Numbered from the stretch's first letter, positions 15,788 to 24,154 are shown. The stretch is DNA of 36,021 bases from an uncultured Collinsella sp. (GCA_900752275.1 CAADUS010000039.1:1-36021); one strand, 5' to 3'. Translations and numbers: made by a program. Notes: a model not told the origin generated them from the letters alone.

Positions 15788-17206
15788 ATGTTTAGAGAAG
15801 ATTTTTTATGGGGCGGGGCTCTGGCTGCAAACCAGTGCGAGGGAGGATGGAACGAAGGCGGTCGCGGTTTAGCCAATTCCGACATGCTGCCGTTTGGCGA
15901 TCAACGCATGGACGTCATGCGGGGAGACCTTGATCCGCGTGCGTTGGCACCCGACAGCTTCTATCCCGCTCGCAAGGGCATTGATTTTTACCATAGGTAC
16001 AAGCAGGATATTGAACTGTTTGCCCAGATGGGTTTTAAATGCCTGCGCTTATCAATCGCCTGGAGCCGCATTTTTCCCAAAGGAGACGAAGCCGAGCCCA
16101 ATGAAGAAGGCCTTGCCTTTTACGAGGATGTTTTTAGGACGTGTCGCGCGCATGACATTGAGCCTTTGGTGACGCTCAACCACTATGATGTCCCCATGCA
16201 TCTCGTCGATGCGTATGGCGGATGGCGCGATCGCAGGTTGGTCGACCTGTTCGAGCGATATTCGCGTACCGTGTTCGAGCGCTATCGGGGATTGGTCAAT
16301 TATTGGCTGACCTTTAACGAGATCAACATCATGACGCAGGCGTGCTTTATGGCGGCGGGGATCATCTTCGAGCAAGGGGAGAATCGCTATGCAACGGTTC
16401 ACACGGCCGTGCACCATGTATTGGTTGCGAGCGCCCGTGCGGTCGGGGCGTGTCATGAACTGTGCCCTGGGGCGAAGATCGGTTGCATGCTCAACGCAGG
16501 TGTCTTCTATCCGGCTACATGTGATCCGGACGATGTGCTGGCTGCGCAGGCTGAGAATCGCAGCCATTACATGTTTACCGACGTCCAGGTGCGCGGTGCG
16601 TACCCGAGCTATGTTCTCAAGGAATACGCCCGCCATGGTTTTGAGGTGCCCTATCGGGATGATGACCGCGAAGTACTGGCTGCAAACCTGGTCGATTTCG
16701 TCTCGTTTTCGTATTACTCGACGCGCGTCGCAAAAGCGCATGCGGAAGGTCAGTTCGATTCGAACCTTCTTCGCTCGGCGCCTAATCCGTATCTAAAACA
16801 GGAGCCTTGGGGGAGGTTTATCGACCCCAAAGGGCTGCGCGTCACCATGAATGAAATCTGGGATCGCTATCAAAAGCCGCTGTTCATCGTCGAAAACGGT
16901 TTGGGTGCTCCTGATGTGCCGGAAGATTCGGGTGAAATAGAAGACGACTATCGAGTTGAATACCTGCGGGCCCACATCGAGGCGATGAGGGAGACCGTCG
17001 AGCTCGACGGGGTGGAACTCATGGGATATACCTGTTGGGGCCCGATCGATTTGGTTTCGGTCGCCACAGGACAGATGCGTAAGCGCTACGGGTTTATCTA
17101 TGTCGATCGAGACGATAGCGGTGCGGGCTCGTTTGAGAGACGTAAAAAGAAAAGCTTCGAATGGTACCGACGCGTAATAGCAAGCAATGGCGAAGACCTT
17201 GCGTAA
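15788..17206 (+). CDS. 6-phospho-beta-glucosidase, GH1 family
   Basis: 472 aa from ATG 15788, 10 bp after GAAAGGA. The protein begins with the family start FREDFLWGGALAANQCEGG. The acid/base Glu is E178 in TFNEIN and the nucleophile is E369 in VENGLG. The C-terminal KKKSFEWYRRVI is usual for phospho-glucosidases of this family. It should split the phosphorylated disaccharide or aryl glucoside delivered by EIIBC into glucose 6-phosphate and aglycone or glucose. It closes the licT-EIIBC-bgl operon. A paralogue lies at 26487. The gene uses more A/T-ending codons than the neighbouring sugar operon. Confidence 0.93.
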   Translation: MFREDFLWGGALAANQCEGGWNEGGRGLANSDMLPFGDQRMDVMRGDLDPRALAPDSFYPARKGIDFYHRYKQDIELFAQMGFKCLRLSIAWSRIFPKGDEAEPNEEGLAFYEDVFRTCRAHDIEPLVTLNHYDVPMHLVDAYGGWRDRRLVDLFERYSRTVFERYRGLVNYWLTFNEINIMTQACFMAAGIIFEQGENRYATVHTAVHHVLVASARAVGACHELCPGAKIGCMLNAGVFYPATCDPDDVLAAQAENRSHYMFTDVQVRGAYPSYVLKEYARHGFEVPYRDDDREVLAANLVDFVSFSYYSTRVAKAHAEGQFDSNLLRSAPNPYLKQEPWGRFIDPKGLRVTMNEIWDRYQKPLFIVENGLGAPDVPEDSGEIEDDYRVEYLRAHIEAMRETVELDGVELMGYTCWGPIDLVSVATGQMRKRYGFIYVDRDDSGAGSFERRKKKSFEWYRRVIASNGEDLA

Positions 17207-17259
17207 TAACGTTAAGATGGACAAATGCGCCCGTTGGGGGAATAGTCGTGCCACTTCGC

Positions 17260-17288
17260 TTGACAACAGGCTAAACTAGCTATTAAAT
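17260..17288 (+). promoter_or_regulatory. promoter of the lacI-type gene with possible operator
   Basis: A perfect TTGACA at 17260-17265 is followed after 17 bp by TTAAAT (17283-17288), or after 18 bp by TAAATA. The word CTGTTTA at 17299-17305, just downstream, recurs three times before the isomerase gene and may be a regulator half-site. Confidence 0.6.
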
Positions 17289-17380
17289 ATTTACTATTCT
17301 GTTTAGATTGAATTTGCGGTCGTTTATTTGCCGAGCCATCGAGTTGCGATGCTCCGCCACGGCCGTTGCTAGGGGGAACA

Positions 17381-18391
17381 ATGGCCAAAGCAAGTGTTCG
17401 CGAGATCAGCCGCATCACCGGTTTTTCGCCTGCGACCGTGTCCAACGCGCTCAACCGCAAGCGCAGCGTGAGTGAGGAGACCGCCAAGGTCATCCTGGAG
17501 TGCGCGCAATCGCTTGGCTACCAGCAGTCGACGCAGCTCGAGAGCATTCAGTTTGTGCTCGCGCGCAAGACGGGCGCCATTTTGGACGAGAGCACCTTCC
17601 ATCCTGCGGTCATTGAGGGCGTGGAGCGCCAGGCGCGCCGTCACGGTATGAGCACGAGCTTTGTCTCGCTCGACTTTAGCGACTTGGACGCCGTGCGTCC
17701 GCAGGTCGAGGGCCTGATCGCCGATCCATCCGCCGCTATCGTGCTGATGGGTACCGAGCTGGGTGAGGAAGACTATGCCTTGTTCGCCAACGCTGCCGCC
17801 CACTTGATCGTGCTCGATGGCTGGAGCGATCGTCAGTACTTCGATGCCGTAGTCATTGCCAACACCGACTCGGTGCTGCGCGCCGTGGACTACCTTATCG
17901 AGAAGGGTCACAAGCAAATCGGCTATCTGGCAGGCGACCTTCGCATCCGCAACTTTAAGGATCGCGAGCGCGGCTATCGCCAAGCGCTTGAGGATGCGGA
18001 CCTTGAGGCCAACCCGACATGGCGCGTCACACTGGGCACCACGCTCGAAGGTGCTTATCGCGACATGGGCGCATGGCTCGACAGCGTCTCGCGCGACGAC
18101 CTGCCGACGGCTTTCTTTGCCGAAAACGACGTGCTCGCCGTAGGCGCCATGCGCGCGCTGAACGAGCACGGCATACGTGTCCCCGAGGATGTCTCAATCA
18201 TCGGCTTTGACGATCTGTCTTTGGGCGCCTTCTCCAATCCGCCGCTCACCACGGTGCACGTTCCCAAGCACGAGGTGGGCGAGATCGCGGTGCGCCGCCT
18301 GGTGGGCAACATCCGCAATCCCAAGAGCTATACCTGCAAGACGGCCGTGTCGACCTATTTTGTCGAGCGCCAAAGCGTGCGTGAGATCTAG
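17381..18391 (+). CDS. LacI-family transcriptional regulator
   Basis: 336 aa from ATG 17381 with AGGGGGAA upstream. The N-terminal helix-turn-helix is VREISRITGFSPATVSNALN with hinge, followed by a periplasmic-binding-like effector domain (about 60-330). The C-terminal blocks EDVSIIGFDDLSLGAFSNPPLTTV and FVERQSVRE are present. It most likely represses the isomerase-transketolase-kinase operon downstream and perhaps itself, because the same CTGTTTA word stands in front of both. The effector is unknown but is probably a sugar of that pathway. The gene ends in its own terminator. Confidence 0.92.
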   Translation: MAKASVREISRITGFSPATVSNALNRKRSVSEETAKVILECAQSLGYQQSTQLESIQFVLARKTGAILDESTFHPAVIEGVERQARRHGMSTSFVSLDFSDLDAVRPQVEGLIADPSAAIVLMGTELGEEDYALFANAAAHLIVLDGWSDRQYFDAVVIANTDSVLRAVDYLIEKGHKQIGYLAGDLRIRNFKDRERGYRQALEDADLEANPTWRVTLGTTLEGAYRDMGAWLDSVSRDDLPTAFFAENDVLAVGAMRALNEHGIRVPEDVSIIGFDDLSLGAFSNPPLTTVHVPKHEVGEIAVRRLVGNIRNPKSYTCKTAVSTYFVERQSVREI

Positions 18392-18457
18392 GCAAAGGCA
18401 ACGCTGGGCCGTAGGGAGGCAAAGCTCGCTAAGGCAGCCATACATAACGCTACTAAG

Positions 18458-18482
18458 AGAGGGTCCTTTGGGCCCTCTTTTT
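18458..18482 (+). terminator. intrinsic terminator after the lacI-type gene
   Basis: Stem AGAGGGTCC / GGGCCCTCT (18458-18466, 18470-18478, one G-T pair), TTT loop, then a T5 run ending at 18482. Confidence 0.85.
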
Positions 18483-18563
18483 GATGCCCTTGTATGTTCA
18501 GTTTGTTTACATACCGTTTAGGCTGATTTCTCTACCGTCTACGGGTATTTCGCGTTAAACTTC

Positions 18564-18622
18564 TAAACAGTAGAGTAAAACATTTAGTAAACAGAACAAA
18601 ACGAAACATGCGTCTGTTTACT
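18564..18622 (+). promoter_or_regulatory. probable operator cluster before the isomerase operon
   Basis: TAAACAG, the complement of CTGTTTA, occurs at 18564-18570 and 18588-18594. CTGTTTA occurs at 18614-18620. The last two form a perfect 10-bp inverted repeat, AGTAAACAGA / TCTGTTTACT (18586-18595, 18613-18622), with a 17-bp spacer. The surrounding DNA is AT-rich and 27-85 bp before the start, as expected for promoter and repressor sites. No confident -10 box was chosen. Confidence 0.55.
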
Positions 18623-18648
18623 GAACATGTGATTAGGGGAGGACGTAC

Positions 18649-20049
18649 ATGGACAAGATCAAGCTCGGCTTTGTGCCCACGCGCCGCAGTATCTTTAGCG
18701 CGCCGGACGCAATCAAGTATCGCGGCCTGACGGCTGATCGCCTGCGCGAGATCGGCGTCGACATCGTGGATATCGACGACATCAATGAAGAGGGCCTGCT
18801 GTTCGACGACAGCCATATCGAGCCTATCGTCAAGAAGTTCCGTGCCGAGGGCGTCGATGGCATTATGCTGTGCCACGCCAACTTTGGCACCGAGTACGTT
18901 TGCGCTCGCCTTGCCCGCGAGCTCGGTCTACCCGTACTGCTGTGGGGTCCGCGCGACGAGCGCCCCGAGCCCGACGGCACACGCCTGCGCGATAGCCAGT
19001 GCGGCCTGTTCGCCACCGGCAAGGTCCTGCGCCGCTTCCAGGTTCCCTTCACCTACATGACCAACTGCCGCCTGACCGACCCCGAGTTCGAGCGCGGCGT
19101 TTGGGACTTTTTGGCCGTTTGCAACGTGGTCAAGACCTTCAAGCACACCCGCATCCTGCAGATGGCCACCCGTCCGTTCGACTTCTGGTCGACCATGTGC
19201 AACGAGGGCGAGCTGCTCGAGAAGTTCAACATCCAGCTTTCGCCTATCCCCATGACCGAACTTGTCCAGGCTGTGCGCGACGCCCAGGCCGACGAGCAGG
19301 CCATGGCCGCCATGCTTGCCCACATCAACGACAGCTTTGAGATCTGCATCCCCGAGGACAAGGTCCCCGCGGTCGCCGGTCTTGCCATCGCCATGAAGCG
19401 CTTGGTCGAGAAGTATGGCTGCAACGCCGGTGCCATTCAGTGCTGGAACGCTCTGCAGGACGAGCTGGGCATTATGCCCTGCGCCGCCAACGCCATCCTC
19501 AACGAGATGGGCATTCCTATCGTATGCGAGACCGATATCCACGGCGCCATCACCGCGCTGATGGTCGAGGCCGCCGACCTGGGCCGTCACCGCGGCATGT
19601 TCGCCGACTGGACCGTGCGCCATCCCGATAACGAGAACGGCGAGCTGCTGCAGCATTGCGGCCCCTGGCCCTGCAGCTGCGCGGCCGTCAAGCCCAAGCT
19701 CACCTACCCGCTGGCTTTCGATCACCCCGGCGCGCTGACGGCCGAGGCCAAGCACGGCGACCTCACCCTTGCCCGCTTTGACGGTGACAACGGCGAGTAC
19801 TCGCTGCTACTGGGCAACGCCCGCGGCATCGACGGCCCGGCCGGCATGGGCACCTACCTGTGGGTCGAGGTCGACAACCTCAAGCGCCTCGAGGCCAAGA
19901 TCGTCGAGGGCCCCTACATCCACCACTGCGTCGCTATTCACGCCAACGTGGTGCCGGTGCTCTACGAGGCGTGCAAGTATATCGGCATCGCTCCCGACCT
20001 GTACGACCCGATTGAAGAAGACGTCAAAGCCTACCTGCGAGGAGAGTAG
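18649..20049 (+). CDS. L-fucose/L-arabinose isomerase-family protein
   Basis: 466 aa from an ATG with GGGGAGG upstream. The protein has the fold and length of FucI/AraA-like ketol isomerases. The central block MPCAANAILNEMGIP is followed by CETDIHGAITALM, where the Glu and Asp match positions of the metal ligands in this family; a conserved late His occurs in IHHCVAIHANV. It should interconvert an aldose and a ketose. L-fucose is not supported as substrate, because fuculokinase, fuculose-phosphate aldolase and a transporter are missing. It heads an operon with split transketolase and a kinase, so the ketose is probably phosphorylated and then cleaved by transketolase. Confidence 0.8.
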   Translation: MDKIKLGFVPTRRSIFSAPDAIKYRGLTADRLREIGVDIVDIDDINEEGLLFDDSHIEPIVKKFRAEGVDGIMLCHANFGTEYVCARLARELGLPVLLWGPRDERPEPDGTRLRDSQCGLFATGKVLRRFQVPFTYMTNCRLTDPEFERGVWDFLAVCNVVKTFKHTRILQMATRPFDFWSTMCNEGELLEKFNIQLSPIPMTELVQAVRDAQADEQAMAAMLAHINDSFEICIPEDKVPAVAGLAIAMKRLVEKYGCNAGAIQCWNALQDELGIMPCAANAILNEMGIPIVCETDIHGAITALMVEAADLGRHRGMFADWTVRHPDNENGELLQHCGPWPCSCAAVKPKLTYPLAFDHPGALTAEAKHGDLTLARFDGDNGEYSLLLGNARGIDGPAGMGTYLWVEVDNLKRLEAKIVEGPYIHHCVAIHANVVPVLYEACKYIGIAPDLYDPIEEDVKAYLRGE

Positions 20050-20051
20050 AA

Positions 20052-20888
20052 ATGGCAACTATCGAAGAGCTTGAGTCCCTGCGTTGGGACCTTCGCCGCG
20101 ATTGCGTCGATATCATCATGGCTGGCGCCGGCGGCCACATCGGCGGCGATATGTCGGTGATCGACGCCCTCATGACCCTCTACGCCAACCACCTCAACAT
20201 TTCGCCCGAGACCGTCGACGATCCCAATCGCGACCGCTTCGTGCTCTCCAAGGGCCACGCCATGGAGGCTTACTACGCGGTGCTTTGCCACGAGGGCTAT
20301 CTTGACCTCGACGACGTCAAGGCCCGCTTCTCCAAGTTCGGCAGCCCCTACATCGGCCACCCCAACAACAAGCTCAAGGGCATCGAAATGAACTCGGGCT
20401 CGCTGGGTCACGGCCTGCCCGTGGCCGTGGGCATGGCGCTCGCCGGCAAGATGGACGGCCGCGATTACCGCGTCTACACCATCATGGGCGATGGTGAGCT
20501 TGCCGAGGGCTCGGTCTGGGAGGGCGCCATGAGCGGCGGCAACTACCAGCTCGATAATCTGTGCGCGCTCGTGGACCGCAACCGCCTGCAGATCAGCGGC
20601 AGCACCGAGGACGTTATGAAGCAGGACTCGCAGGAGGAGCGCTGGGCCGCCTTCGGCTGGAACGTGCTCTCTATTCCGGGCAACGACGTCCGGGCCATCG
20701 ACGCCGCGCTGACGCTTGCGGCCGAGACCTGCGGCAAGCCCACGGTCATCATCCTCAACACGGTGAAGGGCTACGGCTCGCCCGTTATGGAGGACAAGGC
20801 CGCCTGGCATCATCACCTGCCTAACGATGAGGAATATGCCCAGATCATCGCCGATTTCGCTGCCCATAAGGAGGCCATCAATGGCTAA
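20052..20888 (+). CDS. transketolase, N-terminal subunit
   Basis: 278 aa, starting 2 bp after the isomerase stop. It contains the thiamine diphosphate/Mg2+ motif GDGELAEGSVWEGAM ending near NLCALVDRN, and the N-terminal block GGHIGGDMSVIDALMTLY with the SKGHA and GSLGHGLPVAVGMA loops of transketolases. Only the pyrophosphate-binding half is encoded; the pyrimidine-binding half is the next gene. Such split enzymes occur as housekeeping transketolases in some bacteria, but also in specialised routes such as D-apiose and sulfoquinovose breakdown. The operon position suggests the specialised kind. Confidence 0.92.
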   Translation: MATIEELESLRWDLRRDCVDIIMAGAGGHIGGDMSVIDALMTLYANHLNISPETVDDPNRDRFVLSKGHAMEAYYAVLCHEGYLDLDDVKARFSKFGSPYIGHPNNKLKGIEMNSGSLGHGLPVAVGMALAGKMDGRDYRVYTIMGDGELAEGSVWEGAMSGGNYQLDNLCALVDRNRLQISGSTEDVMKQDSQEERWAAFGWNVLSIPGNDVRAIDAALTLAAETCGKPTVIILNTVKGYGSPVMEDKAAWHHHLPNDEEYAQIIADFAAHKEAING

Positions 20889-21822
20889 CAAGATCGCCAA
20901 TCGCAAGGTTATCTGCGACACGCTGCTCGAGGCCGCGAAGACCGATAAGGATATCGTCGTCCTGTGCTCCGATTCCCGCGGCTCCGCATCGCTCACGCCG
21001 TTCTTTGATCAGTATCCCCAGCAGTCCGTCGAGGTCGGCATTGCCGAGCAGGACCTGGTGAGCATCGCCGCCGGCATGGCTTCGTGCGGCAAGAAGGCCT
21101 GGGCCGCCTCGCCGGCGTCCTTTGTGACCACGCGCTCGTATGAGCAGTGCAAGGTCGACGTCTCGTACTCCAACACCAACGTCAAGCTCATCGGCATCTC
21201 GGGCGGCGTGTCCTACGGCGCCTTGGGCATGAGCCATCACTCCGCGCAGGATATCGCCGCCATGAGCGCGATTCCCAACATGCGCGTGTATCTGCCGAGC
21301 GACCGCTTCCAGACCGCCGAGCTCGTGCGGGCCCTGGTCGCCGACAACAAGCCGGCCTACATCCGCGTGGGCCGCAACCCGGTCGAGGACGTGTACGCCG
21401 AGGGCGAGTGCCCGTTCCAGATGGATCGCGCCACCTGGGTACGCCGCGGCACCGATGTAACGCTCGTCGCTACCGGCGAGATGGTCCGCCATGCCGTGGA
21501 CGCTGCCGACCTGCTGGCCGAGCAGGGCATCTCGGCAACGGTGCTCGACATGTACTGCGTCAAGCCGCTTGACGCCGAGGCCGTGATTGAGGCTGCCGGT
21601 GCCACGCGCGCCGTCGTGACTGTCGAGGAGCACAGTCCCTTCGGCGGCTTGGGCTCTATGGTCGCGCAGGTGGTGGGCGAGCATTGCCCGCGTCCGGTCA
21701 AGTGCCTCTCCCTGCCCGACGCGCCGGTCATCACCGGCACGAGCCCCGAGGTCTTTGCACACTACGGCCTGACGGGTGCCGGAATCGCGCAGACCGTCGC
21801 CGAATTCCTGCCCACAGAGTAA
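20881..21822 (+). CDS. transketolase, C-terminal subunit
   Basis: 313 aa. The ATG at 20881 overlaps the previous gene by 8 bp and has AAGGAGG at 20868-20874. It contains the pyrimidine-binding domain with the catalytic Glu in VEVGIAEQDLVSIAAGMA, the block GGVSYGALGMSHHSAQDIA, and the C-terminal transketolase domain (about 185-313; TVEEHSPFGGLGSMVA). Together with the N subunit it forms a complete transketolase that moves two-carbon ketol units. The overlap ensures equal amounts of both halves. Confidence 0.92.
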   Translation: MANKIANRKVICDTLLEAAKTDKDIVVLCSDSRGSASLTPFFDQYPQQSVEVGIAEQDLVSIAAGMASCGKKAWAASPASFVTTRSYEQCKVDVSYSNTNVKLIGISGGVSYGALGMSHHSAQDIAAMSAIPNMRVYLPSDRFQTAELVRALVADNKPAYIRVGRNPVEDVYAEGECPFQMDRATWVRRGTDVTLVATGEMVRHAVDAADLLAEQGISATVLDMYCVKPLDAEAVIEAAGATRAVVTVEEHSPFGGLGSMVAQVVGEHCPRPVKCLSLPDAPVITGTSPEVFAHYGLTGAGIAQTVAEFLPTE

Positions 21823-21825
21823 CTG

Positions 21826-21860
21826 GAATGTGACAAAGGGACCGTCCCTTTGTCACATTC
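21826..21860 (+). repeat. GGGAC-type palindrome between transketolase and kinase genes
   Basis: A 16-bp perfect stem, GAATGTGACAAAGGGA paired with its complement around a CCG loop, is followed by GTTTTG. It begins 3 bp after the transketolase stop and ends 18 bp before the kinase start. Similar CACAAAGG...CCTTTGTG palindromes occur at 26301-26335, so it belongs to a small repeat family. It may reduce read-through to the kinase gene. Confidence 0.6.
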
Positions 21861-21878
21861 GTTTTGAAAGGGGTGGCC

Positions 21879-23369
21879 ATGGGCCGCTACATCATCGGAA
21901 TCGATCAGTCCACGCAGGGCACCAAGGCGCTGCTGGTAGACGAGGGTGGCCATCTGATTCATCGTGCCGACCGCTCGCATCGCCAGATTGTCAACGAAGC
22001 CGGCTGGGTGAGCCATGATCCGGCCGAGATTGCCACCAATGTGCTGGCCGTGGCGCGTGCCGTGGTGGAGGAGACCGGGGTCAATCCGGCCGACGTCGCC
22101 GGCATCGGCATCTCCAACCAGCGCGAGACCACCGTTGCATGGAACCGCACGACGGGCGAGCCGCTGTGCGACGCCGTGGTGTGGCAGTGCGCCCGCGCCC
22201 GCGAGCTGTGCGACGAGTTGACCGCGCGCGAGGGTGTGGCCGAGCTGGTGCGCGACACGACGGGTCTGGTGCTCTCGCCCTACTATCCGGCGGGCAAGAT
22301 GGCCTGGATCCTTGCGAACGTTCCCGCTGCTGCCGAGGCCGCGGCGGCAGGCGAGCTGTGCCTGGGCACCATCGATGCCTGGGTGGTCTGGACGCTCACG
22401 GGCGGCGCGGAGTTTCGCTGCGACTGGTCCAATGCCAGCCGCACGCAGCTCTTTGACCTGCGCCGTGGCTGCTGGAGCGAGCCGGTGTGCGAGGCCTTTG
22501 GCGTCGACGTGGCCTGCCTGCCGCAGGTGACCGATTCCGATGGCCTGTTCGGCATGACGGATCTGGGCGGCTTTTTGCCAGCGCCCGTGCCCATTCACGG
22601 CGTGCTGGGCGACAGCCACGCGGCCTTGTTCGCGCAGGGCTGCCACAGCCGCGGTATGGCCAAGGCGACCTATGGCACCGGCAGCTCGGTCATGATGAAC
22701 GTCGGCGACGAGTTCGTTGCCAGCTCGCACGGGCTTTCGAGCTCGCTCGCATGGCGTATGGACGGCGTGACCGAGTACGTGCTCGAGGGCAACGTGAGCT
22801 ACGCCGGTGCTGTCAAGACGTGGCTGCGCGACGATCTGGAGCTCATCAATAACCCCGAGGAAGTTACCGACCTGTGCTACGCTGCCAATCCGGCGAGCCG
22901 CGTCTACTTTGTGCCGGCGTTTACCGGTTTGGGCGCGCCGCACTGGGCGAGTGACGCCGAGGGCTGCGTCTTTGGCATGACGCGTACCACGGGTCGCGCG
23001 GAGTTCGTGAAGGCCGCCGACGAGTCGATCGCCTATCAGATCTTTGACGTGATCGATGCGATGGTCGAGGATTCGGGCGCGGTGCTGTCCGAGCTTCGCG
23101 TTGACGGTGGTCCCACGCGCGATGCGTACCTGATGCAGTTTGAGAGCGACTTGGTTGGCTCGCCTATCCGCATCGCGAGCAACGACGAGATGAGCGGCCT
23201 GGGTGCGGCCTGGGCCTGCGGCATTGCGCTGGGCATGTACACGCGCGATGTCGTCGACGTCTATGGGGCCCGCGGCATCGTGGAGCCTGCCATGACCGCC
23301 GACGAGCGCGCCAAAAAGATCGCCGGCTGGCGCCACGCCGTGAAATCAACGATTGCCTACACAGCCTAG
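21879..23369 (+). CDS. FGGY-family carbohydrate kinase, glycerol-kinase-like
   Basis: 496 aa from ATG 21879 behind GAAAGGGG. It has the ATP/phosphate loop GIDQSTQGTKALL at the N-terminus, SNQRETTVAWNRTTGEPL resembling glycerol kinase, and VDGGPTRDAYLMQFESDLV in the C-terminal domain. The FGGY family includes glycerol, xylulose, ribulose, fuculose and apulose kinases, and the substrate cannot be decided by eye. Being last in the isomerase-transketolase operon, it most likely phosphorylates the ketose made by the isomerase, giving the transketolase substrate. A plain glycerol kinase is less likely, since no glycerol facilitator or GlpD/GlpO gene is nearby. Confidence 0.88.
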   Translation: MGRYIIGIDQSTQGTKALLVDEGGHLIHRADRSHRQIVNEAGWVSHDPAEIATNVLAVARAVVEETGVNPADVAGIGISNQRETTVAWNRTTGEPLCDAVVWQCARARELCDELTAREGVAELVRDTTGLVLSPYYPAGKMAWILANVPAAAEAAAAGELCLGTIDAWVVWTLTGGAEFRCDWSNASRTQLFDLRRGCWSEPVCEAFGVDVACLPQVTDSDGLFGMTDLGGFLPAPVPIHGVLGDSHAALFAQGCHSRGMAKATYGTGSSVMMNVGDEFVASSHGLSSSLAWRMDGVTEYVLEGNVSYAGAVKTWLRDDLELINNPEEVTDLCYAANPASRVYFVPAFTGLGAPHWASDAEGCVFGMTRTTGRAEFVKAADESIAYQIFDVIDAMVEDSGAVLSELRVDGGPTRDAYLMQFESDLVGSPIRIASNDEMSGLGAAWACGIALGMYTRDVVDVYGARGIVEPAMTADERAKKIAGWRHAVKSTIAYTA

Positions 23370-23379
23370 AATGGTTTTT

Positions 23380-23508
23380 CTGGGACGGGGATTAAAAAAT
23401 CATTGGTCCTCGTCCCAGGTAGTCAATTTGGGACGGGGCTTTTTTGACTGGTATGATTGGTGCGACCATTCGAACCAGCTAAAAGAGCCCCGTCCCAAAT
23501 TGACTACC
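23380..23508 (+). repeat. two overlapping palindromes upstream of luxS
   Basis: First hairpin: CTGGGACG (23380-23387) pairs with CGTCCCAG (23411-23418). Second: a perfect 23-bp inverted repeat, 23418-23440 against 23486-23508, starting GGTAGTCAATTTGGGACGGG. Its left arm is followed by a T6 run (23440-23445), and the 45-bp spacer can extend the stem imperfectly. The arms share GGGACGGGG with the first hairpin. The whole structure ends 13 bp before luxS, so it can terminate kinase mRNA and may also influence luxS translation. Confidence 0.6.
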
Positions 23509-23521
23509 GAGAGGATCTGCT

Positions 23522-24010
23522 ATGGAGCGCATTGCGAGCTTTTCCGTTGACCATCTGCTGCTTGAGCCCGGCGTGTATGTGAGCCGCATCGACCGCGATC
23601 CGGCAACCGGTGCTGCCGTCACCACGTTTGACCTGCGCCTGACCACGCCCAACAAGGAGCCGGTCATGAACACCGCCGAGTGCCACACCATTGAGCACCT
23701 GGGCGCGACGTTCCTTCGCAATCATGCCGAGTGGTCGAGCCGTATTGTCTACTTTGGGCCCATGGGCTGCCGCACGGGCTTTTACCTCGTCGTGTTTGGC
23801 GAGGTGACGAGCGAGGAGATTCTGCCGCTCGTGCGTGAGCTGTTCGAGTTTGTCGCCGGCTTTGAGGGCGATGTCCCCGGTGCCGCTCCCGAGGAGTGCG
23901 GCAACTACCTGGACCAAAACCTCCCCATGGCAAACTGGCTCGCACGCCGCTATCTCGACCGTGACCTGGCCGATATCGATGAGAAGCACCTGCACTATCA
24001 GCAGGCTTAA
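23522..24010 (+). CDS. luxS: S-ribosylhomocysteine lyase LuxS
   Basis: 162 aa, the usual length. The metal ligands H55 and H59 (HTIEH) and C126 (EECGNY) are present, together with catalytic C83 (MGCRTG) and E58. The enzyme splits S-ribosylhomocysteine into homocysteine and DPD, the precursor of autoinducer-2, in the activated methyl cycle. The start follows GAGAGGA, just behind a long palindrome. No pfs, metE or other methyl-cycle gene is adjacent; it sits between sugar genes. An intrinsic terminator follows. Confidence 0.97.
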   Translation: MERIASFSVDHLLLEPGVYVSRIDRDPATGAAVTTFDLRLTTPNKEPVMNTAECHTIEHLGATFLRNHAEWSSRIVYFGPMGCRTGFYLVVFGEVTSEEILPLVRELFEFVAGFEGDVPGAAPEECGNYLDQNLPMANWLARRYLDRDLADIDEKHLHYQQA

Positions 24011-24040
24011 GGGCTTTATCGTCCAAAACGCGCGCATTGG

Positions 24041-24070
24041 ACGCCTTCGCTTATGCGGGGGCGCCTTTTT
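24041..24070 (+). terminator. luxS terminator
   Basis: GACGCCTTCGC (ending at 24050), TTAT loop, and GCGGGGGCGCC (to 24065), then T5 at 24066-24070. It lies 30 bp after the luxS stop. Confidence 0.75.
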
Positions 24071-24120
24071 GTTTATTGGTCGGGACGAGCGTTCAAAATC
24101 GCTCATGTTTGTTCTAGAAT

Positions 24121-24144
24121 GTTCGTATAGTCACATTTACGAAC
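24121..24144 (+). promoter_or_regulatory. inverted repeat abutting the DUF4867 ribosome site
   Basis: GTTCGTA (24121-24127) and TACGAAC (24138-24144) are perfect complements 10 bp apart. The ribosome site CAGGAG begins at the next base. TATAGT (24125-24130) inside it could be a -10 box. An operator or an mRNA hairpin hiding the ribosome site are both possible. Confidence 0.45.
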
Positions 24145-24154
24145 AGGAGTGAAC

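Noticed and set aside
21762..23336. Long open frame on the minus strand opposite the kinase gene
   Set aside because: Shadow of the FGGY kinase; its translation has no recognisable domain and is rich in His/Arg/Ala.
18649..23369. L-fucose catabolic operon
   Set aside because: The isomerase family fits, but fuculose-phosphate aldolase, a fucose permease and lactaldehyde genes are absent, while split transketolase is present.
21879..24010. AI-2 uptake and processing (Lsr) system formed by the FGGY kinase and luxS
   Set aside because: The kinase is closer to glycerol kinase in its motifs, and no Lsr transporter, LsrF or LsrG gene is present.
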